Source: Phycisphaerae bacterium
GTDB taxonomy: Bacteria; Planctomycetota; Phycisphaerae; Sedimentisphaerales; Anaerobacaceae
DNA length: 48,366 bases
Direction of reading: 5' to 3'
NCBI GenBank assembly: GCA_003553245.1
Contig: PWDX01000034.1
Location: 1-48,366 of the forward strand
In this document: one piece after another, positions 42,577-48,366 of the stretch
Layout: each line of letters starts with the position of its first letter
Position numbering within the stretch: the first letter of the stretch is position 1
Notes under the pieces: model-generated
What the model saw: the letters and a program-made list of their open reading frames with translations, nothing else
What the model was told of the DNA's origin: nothing
Databases searched by the model: none
Made by a program: the position numbers and the translations under genes

Positions 42577-45500
42577 ATGACATCGCTAATAAATTTTTTA
42601 AACTCGACGGGGGATAGTTTTTGCAGATTCGCTTTGGCGATGCTTATACAGTCCGGCATTCTGATAGCCGTGCTGTACCTGATCGACCGGCTCATAAGAA
42701 AACATGTCAGGGCGGTTTTCAGATATGGCATCTGGATGCTGGTATTCGTTAAACTTGTTTTGCCGCCGGCCTTATCCCTGCCTACAGGGGTTGGGTACTG
42801 GTTTGAATTTGATATTTTACCTGCCGGTAATCAGGCCTCTACAGAGATACCTGAACAGGCTGCTGACCGCCAAACCGAGTCCTTGCCGGCTCAATACGAA
42901 TTTGAACATTCATCACCTGCTACAATAGTCCCCGATACGCATGTGCCAGCGCAGACACCCCCTGTTGTTGACAATCGCACACCCACACAGCCTGTACAAC
43001 CCTCTGAACCGGATACTTTTTCAGTTGATACAGCGGAACAGACAGAGCAAGCAGCGGATCAGGATGTTGCGATTACCGCCCAGGCTGTTATTTTTCTCGT
43101 ATGGGTTATGGGAGTGGTAGTTCTTTCGGTATTACTCATACAAAAGTTTATATTTGTAAAAGCGCTTCTTGCTCAAAGCGATGTCGCCGCCGGGCGGTTA
43201 GATGAAACACTCAGACAATGCTGTAAGCAGATGAACATGCGCCGAAACATTCAAATGCGCCTTTCCAAAAATATGCTCAGCCCCGCGGCGTGCGGTTTGT
43301 TCAGGCCGATGATTCTAATGCCGGCAGGCCTGCTGGCAAACCTGACCAGAGAAAAATTAAGAGCAGTTTTAATCCACGAACTTGCGCACATAAAAAGAGG
43401 TGATTTGTGGGTGAATTTTATACAAACTATCCTCCAGATAATTTACTTTTATAACCCGCTGTTATGGCTTGCCAATGCCCTGATAAGAAATATCCGCGAA
43501 AAAGCCGTTGACGAGATGGTGCTTGCCAGGCTTGGCGACAAAGCTGATAGTTACAGCAGTACACTGATAGACATCGCAGAGATCGCTTTCTCAAAACCGC
43601 ACTTCAGTTTACGGCTTGTCGGCGTGGTAGAATCCAAAAAAGCACTGTCAGGCCGAATAAAGCATATCTTAACCAAGCCGTTTCCGAAATCCGCGAAACT
43701 CGGGTTGTCAGGGCTGGCACTTGTTGCTGTGCTCGGGGCAATTCTGCTACCGATGGCTCGAGCTGATAAAACACAGAATGTTTTAAGAGAAATAAACGAG
43801 GAGTTGAACATTTCTGATAAAGCGGGAAAGCTCACTATACATTCGTTATATATGGCTCCCCCAGAAGGTAAAAGACTGCTATGGCCAAATAATACATCAC
43901 TTAATGTGACTATAACGAACAGTTCTAAAGAAATAGCATATCTTGGTCTTCAATACTACGCAGATTCCGGTACTGCCGGCTACTTTTTTTCTCCGGGAGT
44001 AACGAGCCCGCTGCCACAAATAAAGTCAATCCCTCCGGGCTGGAGCGGCACCATTGAATATTCCATAAAATACCCTCGTTTTACGAAAAACGGCTTGATC
44101 GACATCAAATTAGCCAAATGCGCTGATGCAACAACGGCCCGACACCTGCCGTCAGATGCGGAAGTCCTGCACGAAAAGAAATACTACCTTTATTCGGAAA
44201 ACGATATTTCCCACTCTCTGTTGCCCTCATCGAATTCGGATGAAAAGAGTTTTAGGGCAAAAGCAGATATGCAAAATCAGGAGTCGTCTATCGCCACGCT
44301 GGCCAATGGTGTTACTGTTGAACTGGTAGGTATTTGTGAGCATCCCAGTGAGGGCAAACAATGGTGGCGACCGGATGGTGCGGTGCTTGATGATGCGCCG
44401 TTTGATTCTAGCTCAAATCGTGTAACCCCTTCGAGTAACTATCGGGCGTATGATTTTGCGATTCGCTATACCAATATTCCGGATGGGATGGACAGCCTTT
44501 TTTATGCCGAACCATCACGTGCGAGTAGTGGCGGGTCGCTTTACGCGACAGTCAAAAAGAACGGCGAAGAATTGCACCACTATCAAGACGGCCGGCTGGT
44601 TTCTGCCGTCTCGTCTCTGGCAACACTCATTCATAAGGATGAAAAGACTTGCACAGTCAGGGTAGGCGTTTCCGATGGTCCGTGGACAACGCGTTATGAA
44701 TCCGGCAAGTCAGAGACCGGTAGATTTTCAGTATCCGGGCGAGCAGATGCCGAAAGTGGCGTGGTCTTTGGCAGGCCCATGGAGGAAGATCAGCAAACAT
44801 GGTTTCCGGTTACCTTTACAATCGACACAAACCTTTATGAGGTGCGGATTATCGCTGTGGGGCAAGACGGCAAAGTACATAAACCAGTCCGCACCCAAGG
44901 CGCCAGGGCAGACGAGGCAACACAGCGAACAGTTTGTTTTGATTCTCCTGTTGACGAGCTTTCAGCCGTCCAGTTGCAGGTCCGGCCCTACGAATGGGTG
45001 GAATTTAAAGATGTTGCCCTTGGGCCAAATGTTGATCAGGATTCAGAGACAATTTCAACCGAACCCGATATTGATCTTATGTTCCTGTCCTGGTATCCAA
45101 TGTCGTCACAAGAGCCGGAGGTCTTCTGGACACAGGATGGAAGCGTTCAACAGATAGACAATCGGGGCAATGTGATAAGTCCGGAGGGTGTAACGCCGGA
45201 AATGATGCCCGTTGATATAAGGACAATGGGTTCATTAGGGCCTGAGGAGCATTATAGTCGTCCCATTCGGCTGTGGTTTTACAATCAAAGCCATAATAGA
45301 TATCCGGTTGGGTTGGTTCCCCGCCTGAAAGGCCAAGACATGTATACCGGTGCGGTTCGGGGCATAGATTCAGAGTGGATTCCGGCGGGTATCGCATTGA
45401 TGCATGACCAGAACGAAGAAGCTAAATGGCCTGAATTCGGCGACATTAAAATATCGTATGCCGTAAATGACTGGCAGACCATTGCCGACTTTGACACCCG

Positions 45501-46392
45501 AGGCGGACGGGAACGGGAATTTGCTGCTGATGAGGGAATCCAATGGTTTTTTGCAGAAACCGACGACGGGTTGGATATTTCATTACGGTTTGATGAGGCT
45601 CCCGACCATGACCGGATTGAATACCGCTATGAATTGGTTGGCCGCGATGAGGAGCATCAGCATGCGTCTATCAGAGGGCTTGAGCAGAACGGACAATTGG
45701 AGACCTATAGTTACAAAACGCTCAGACCGTCGGACCTTGGCCGCGTGAAAATCCAATCCCGCCCGCGCACGACAAAGGTATTTGAACACATCGCCCTTCG
45801 GCCCGACATCAAAACGGATGTGGAAGTTATTACGGTTACGGATAAGCCAGAAGTCGCAAGTCAGGAGACAGCAGAGACAATCGGCAAACTTGAGTTTCGG
45901 GTTGTGCCTTCACTATCGCCTCAGCAGGCGAATGAAATTGATTATCCGGAAAGCGATGCGGATGGATATAAGTGGCTGCCGGCAAGGAAAGAAGACGATC
46001 CCGATAGAGAGCGGCCGTGGTACACGGGAATGCCCTACCGAACGGTTGAAAACACCGTCTATGGGCTGGTCAGCGATAAAACGGATGAGATACTTCTGGC
46101 CGACGGCACATGGGGATTGCAGGATGTTTATGAAACATCTGACCCAATGGGCAGGCCGGTTGTGGGGTTTGATTTTGACGAAAAAGGCGCGGACTTGTTC
46201 TATCGTCTTACGAGTCAACATACAGGAAAGCGACTGGCAATCATAATTGATGGGGTGATTTACTCGGCTCCGGCCATCCAATCCGCTGTCAGAGGAAAAG
46301 GAGTCATCACCGGTCATTTCGATGAGGCTGAAATTGACCGACTGGTTCACCTCTTGCAATCCGGCATGCCGCCGGAAGTTGACGATCTCTAG
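42577..46392 (+). CDS. M56 (BlaR1-like) metallopeptidase with planctomycete repeats and a C-terminal SecD P1-head-like domain
   Basis: This 1271-aa membrane protein has N-terminal transmembrane segments (about residues 15-75), an extracytoplasmic Gln/Pro/Thr-rich spacer, another helix near 170, and the zinc-peptidase motif HELAHIKRGDLW at about residues 267-278. A further hydrophobic segment near 380 precedes a large extracytoplasmic part. That part contains planctomycete-style domains (VTVELVGICEHPSEGKQWW; IDLMFLSWYPMS). From about residue 1105 to the end it looks like the SecD P1 head (FDEKGADLFYRLTSQHTGKR, AIIIDGVIYSAPAIQSAV, ITGHFDEAEIDRLVHLLQSG). It is a sensor/protease partner for the BlaI repressor. 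Sensing domain identity is inferred. Confidence 0.85.
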   Translation: MTSLINFLNSTGDSFCRFALAMLIQSGILIAVLYLIDRLIRKHVRAVFRYGIWMLVFVKLVLPPALSLPTGVGYWFEFDILPAGNQASTEIPEQAADRQTESLPAQYEFEHSSPATIVPDTHVPAQTPPVVDNRTPTQPVQPSEPDTFSVDTAEQTEQAADQDVAITAQAVIFLVWVMGVVVLSVLLIQKFIFVKALLAQSDVAAGRLDETLRQCCKQMNMRRNIQMRLSKNMLSPAACGLFRPMILMPAGLLANLTREKLRAVLIHELAHIKRGDLWVNFIQTILQIIYFYNPLLWLANALIRNIREKAVDEMVLARLGDKADSYSSTLIDIAEIAFSKPHFSLRLVGVVESKKALSGRIKHILTKPFPKSAKLGLSGLALVAVLGAILLPMARADKTQNVLREINEELNISDKAGKLTIHSLYMAPPEGKRLLWPNNTSLNVTITNSSKEIAYLGLQYYADSGTAGYFFSPGVTSPLPQIKSIPPGWSGTIEYSIKYPRFTKNGLIDIKLAKCADATTARHLPSDAEVLHEKKYYLYSENDISHSLLPSSNSDEKSFRAKADMQNQESSIATLANGVTVELVGICEHPSEGKQWWRPDGAVLDDAPFDSSSNRVTPSSNYRAYDFAIRYTNIPDGMDSLFYAEPSRASSGGSLYATVKKNGEELHHYQDGRLVSAVSSLATLIHKDEKTCTVRVGVSDGPWTTRYESGKSETGRFSVSGRADAESGVVFGRPMEEDQQTWFPVTFTIDTNLYEVRIIAVGQDGKVHKPVRTQGARADEATQRTVCFDSPVDELSAVQLQVRPYEWVEFKDVALGPNVDQDSETISTEPDIDLMFLSWYPMSSQEPEVFWTQDGSVQQIDNRGNVISPEGVTPEMMPVDIRTMGSLGPEEHYSRPIRLWFYNQSHNRYPVGLVPRLKGQDMYTGAVRGIDSEWIPAGIALMHDQNEEAKWPEFGDIKISYAVNDWQTIADFDTRGGREREFAADEGIQWFFAETDDGLDISLRFDEAPDHDRIEYRYELVGRDEEHQHASIRGLEQNGQLETYSYKTLRPSDLGRVKIQSRPRTTKVFEHIALRPDIKTDVEVITVTDKPEVASQETAETIGKLEFRVVPSLSPQQANEIDYPESDADGYKWLPARKEDDPDRERPWYTGMPYRTVENTVYGLVSDKTDEILLADGTWGLQDVYETSDPMGRPVVGFDFDEKGADLFYRLTSQHTGKRLAIIIDGVIYSAPAIQSAVRGKGVITGHFDEAEIDRLVHLLQSGMPPEVDDL

Positions 46393-46575
46393 CAGAGCCT
46401 TAATCCTCGATATAAACTTTTTGAGCAAAACGCATAGCTTATAACCACCGCGGATACGGATATGGACCTGGAACGCGAAATAGCGACGATTGATCTTGTG
46501 CTGGCCCCAGTGGTTGAACCATTGCCGACAGGACGAGCCCTCTCAAGCATCACTGCTTTGGCATTCGGAAATCAA

Positions 46576-46647
46576 AGCCGATGGAGGGAATCGAACCCTC
46601 AACCCCAGCTTTACGAAAGCTGTGCTCTACCGTTGAGCCACATCGGC
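46576..46647 (-). tRNA. tRNA-Thr (CGU)
   Basis: The minus strand folds into a standard cloverleaf of 72 bases without encoded CCA. The acceptor stem is GCCGATG/CATCGGC, D-stem GCTC/GAGC (loop AACGGTA), anticodon stem CAGCT/AGCTG with loop TTCGTAA (anticodon CGT), variable region GGGTT, and T-arm GAGGG-TTCGATT-CCCTC. The discriminator base is U. G1-C72 and C2-G71 agree with bacterial tRNA-Thr identity. Confidence 0.95.
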
Positions 46648-46711
46648 TGATAATTCGTCCGGATTTGCGTACCGAAACCCAGTGTGCATATTATAATACT
46701 CTTTTGAGATT

Positions 46712-47104
46712 ATGCAAAATGATATTTACAATTTGCCGGAACTAATGAAAACCGATACCGAATATGTCATACAGAGGCACAGCCTGCCTGACCAGGTGCA
46801 TTGGGATTTAATGATAGCCTCCGGCCAGGCCCTGCGAACATATCGCGTATTTATTCCGCCTGAGGAGATGGCCGACAACCCCGCAACTCTGGAGCCGATT
46901 TTTGACCATCCCCGCCGATTCCTCACTTATGAAGGCCCGGTCAATAAAGGCCGCGGTTCTGTGCAAATCGCCGATAAAGGAATTGTTACAATTTCAGATA
47001 AGCAGGGACGAACTATTCTTGAATTCAAAGGCCGCGTCCTGCAAGGTCGATTCATTTTGCGAGAGGAAAACCAAAAGTGGCTGCTGTCACCCGAACCGGT
47101 TTAG
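46712..47104 (+). CDS. Stand-alone LigD 3'-phosphoesterase-like domain protein
   Basis: This 130-aa protein resembles the 3'-phosphoesterase (PE) domain of bacterial ligase D, which trims 3'-phosphate or ribonucleotide ends of DNA before non-homologous end joining. The core motif is YVIQRHSLPDQVHWDLMIASG, with the His/Asp spacing of the family's metal site (H at the RH and VHWD positions). The C-terminal strand-rich part (GRGSVQIADKGIV, ILEFKGRVLQGRFIL) agrees. No ligase, polymerase or Ku gene is in this window. It ends one base before the convergent CDF gene. The ATG at 46712 is used; M12 is an alternative start. Confidence 0.82.
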   Translation: MQNDIYNLPELMKTDTEYVIQRHSLPDQVHWDLMIASGQALRTYRVFIPPEEMADNPATLEPIFDHPRRFLTYEGPVNKGRGSVQIADKGIVTISDKQGRTILEFKGRVLQGRFILREENQKWLLSPEPV

Positions 47105-48016
47105 TCAAGACGAGTCATCTTCGTAGCGCATTTGCGGACTATCAGGCTCGATGTGAATTATGACATTGGCCGGGCGGCTTAGCCGGTTGTGCAGGGTATC
47201 TTCGAGGTTTTCCGATATCTGGTGTGCCTGCGTGATGTTCAGCTTCGGGTCAACGAGAATATGCAGGTCGATGAAAACCTGCCGTCCGATTGTCCGTGTT
47301 CGCAGCCTATGCCAGCGCCTTACCGCATCATTGCCATTTATGATTTCCCTGATATGACAAAGCGTCTGCTCATCCACGGCGGTTTCAGAAAGCTCGCTCA
47401 ACGCCTCCGATATCACATGCGCCCCGACCGCTATAATCATAACCCCGACCACTATCGCCGCCACCTGATCGCCATAGATAAATCCAAACCGCAATGCTAT
47501 AAAACCGATGACGACCGCGACGGAACTAAAAGCGTCGCTGCGATGGTGCCAAGCGTTTGCATAGAGTGCGGAACTATGGGTCAGGCGTGCGTATTTTTGG
47601 GTAATTCGGTATAGAAATTCCTTTACCGCGATTGAGACAAAAGCCGCGACAAGCACCGCGTAGGTAGGTTCGGCGACAACGCCCTCTGCTATTTCAGACG
47701 CCGCGTGATATATCATTGCCGCACCGACAACACCCAGAAAAAACGCCACAAACACCGTAGCGAAAGTTTCGGCTCTGCCGTGGCCGTAAGGGTGCTTTTC
47801 ATCGGGCCGGCGAGTCCCTATCTTTACCCCTATCAGCACTGCAAAGTCAGTGACCGTGTCTGAAATTGAGTGCACCGCGTCAGCAACCATCGCCAGCGAT
47901 CCGCCGACTATACCGATGACCAGCTTCAAGGCAAAAAGCAAAGCATTCGCCCAAACCCCCAGCCAGGTGACAGACCTGATTTTTGGAGCATATATATCAG
48001 CCTTGTCAGAATCCAT
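47105..48016 (-). CDS. Cation diffusion facilitator family transporter
   Basis: This CDF-type metal exporter of 303 aa exchanges Zn2+, Fe2+ or similar cations for protons across the inner membrane. Six hydrophobic segments are visible. The metal-binding HxxxD-type motifs are present: VADAVHSISDTVTD in TM2 and YANAWHHRSDAFSSV in TM5. The C-terminal cytoplasmic ferredoxin-like domain ends with a His-containing IIHIEP stretch. The metal specificity cannot be read from sequence. It is 1 bp from the phosphohexomutase gene upstream. Confidence 0.95.
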   Translation of the reverse strand: MDSDKADIYAPKIRSVTWLGVWANALLFALKLVIGIVGGSLAMVADAVHSISDTVTDFAVLIGVKIGTRRPDEKHPYGHGRAETFATVFVAFFLGVVGAAMIYHAASEIAEGVVAEPTYAVLVAAFVSIAVKEFLYRITQKYARLTHSSALYANAWHHRSDAFSSVAVVIGFIALRFGFIYGDQVAAIVVGVMIIAVGAHVISEALSELSETAVDEQTLCHIREIINGNDAVRRWHRLRTRTIGRQVFIDLHILVDPKLNITQAHQISENLEDTLHNRLSRPANVIIHIEPDSPQMRYEDDSS

Positions 48017-48017
48017 C

Positions 48018-48366
48018 TCAACAGCCTGCCAGTTGGCGAATATCTTTTACTTTCTCAGCATACTCAGCGGCCGTTTTATCGTCTTTTGCCTCGACTATCA
48101 TTCGCATCACCGGCTCGGTATTGCTTGTTCGCAGGTGTATCCAGCCGTCATCAAAATCGAACCTGTAGCCGTCGCTGGCATTGAGCGCGGCATCGGCAAA
48201 ACGCTCTTTAGCTGTTTCCAGCAGTTTCCTTGCCTGATCCGGCTCGGCTGTAAATTTATCCTTTATCATCGAATAAGCCGGAATCTCATCGGCAAGCTCG
48301 CTTATTTTCCTGTCCGTCTCGGCCATAAGCTCAAGCACAAGAGCTATCGCCGCCAGACTGTCACGA
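48018..48366 (-). CDS. Phosphomannomutase / phosphoglucosamine mutase family (partial, 5' end outside window)
   Basis: Only the C-terminal 115 or so residues are in the window. The frame stays open past the apparent ATG at 48338 to the right edge, where RDSLAAIALVLELM continues the family fold, so the ATG is internal. The phosphate-binding C-terminal domain is recognisable from DGWIHLRTSNTEPVMRMIVEA. Alpha-D-phosphohexomutases interconvert sugar 1- and 6-phosphates for cell-envelope glycans. Whether it is PMM/PGM or GlmM cannot be decided from this end. The CDF gene follows. Confidence 0.92.
   Translation of the reverse strand, partial: RDSLAAIALVLELMAETDRKISELADEIPAYSMIKDKFTAEPDQARKLLETAKERFADAALNASDGYRFDFDDGWIHLRTSNTEPVMRMIVEAKDDKTAAEYAEKVKDIRQLAGC

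Noticed and set aside
46462-46650. 62-aa plus-strand frame ending over the tRNA
   Set aside because: Its C-terminal part is the reverse complement of tRNA-Thr, a well-known source of false genes.

Overview
The window looks like a chromosomal segment of a planctomycete, most likely class Phycisphaerae. This is inferred from gene style, not from a marker phylogeny. Supporting signs are an anti-sigma-like protein fused to a planctomycete-type pilin-like domain ending in an HGGRGQ motif, an M56 (BlaR1-like) peptidase carrying a SecD-type P1 head domain, a GluRS with a large insert after KLSKR, twin membrane-embedded spermidine-synthase-like proteins, and kdsB (Kdo/LPS, so a Gram-negative envelope). 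Genes are densely packed on both strands.

Left end (1-4500): the 5' two-thirds of accD, then an AT-richer accessory pocket. It holds a REP-like palindromic element, an N-terminally truncated vsr (mismatch endonuclease) relic, an unknown 90-aa protein, a 658-aa protein joining a PD-(D/E)XK nuclease-like domain to a DUF2075 helicase-like ATPase, and an Xre-type regulator. This is a candidate small defence island.

Housekeeping block (4500-13083): gltX, thpR, recA and alaS lie on the minus strand. A HepT-MntA type toxin-antitoxin pair and glnS lie on the plus strand. A decayed IS3 orfA relic follows glnS.

Regulation and RNA block (13457-21896): a PtsN-like IIA protein, two exported or lipoprotein ORFs and an ECF sigma factor translationally coupled to its putative anti-sigma partner. 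Next come rny, a YmdB-like phosphoesterase, yebC, an MTA phosphorylase-like gene and a coiled-coil lipoprotein.

Envelope polysaccharide block (21901-29984): pyrG and kdsB (CTP to CMP-Kdo), a small membrane protein, a specialised NusG paralogue and a DegT aminotransferase on the minus strand. An ATP-grasp enzyme and a WecA/MraY-like transferase follow on the plus strand, then manA. The CTP synthase has Cys where the glutaminase triad Glu is expected (HPC instead of HPE).

SAM-enzyme block (30211-41903): DUF4186, a B12-binding/radical SAM protein, a macrodomain protein, then a concentrated set of SAM-type enzymes that appear membrane-bound or exported. These are two large membrane proteins with spermidine-synthase-like domains, an AmmeMemoRadiSam-type radical SAM enzyme and a PflX-like radical SAM enzyme (both with Tat-like N-termini), an L-isoaspartyl methyltransferase with a signal/anchor, and a lipoprotein. 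This is the strongest candidate in the window for an undescribed system.

Right end (42094-48366): a BlaI-type repressor with a good promoter, the M56/SecD-head fusion, tRNA-Thr(CGU), a stand-alone LigD 3'-phosphoesterase-like protein, a CDF metal transporter and the 3' end of a phosphohexomutase gene.
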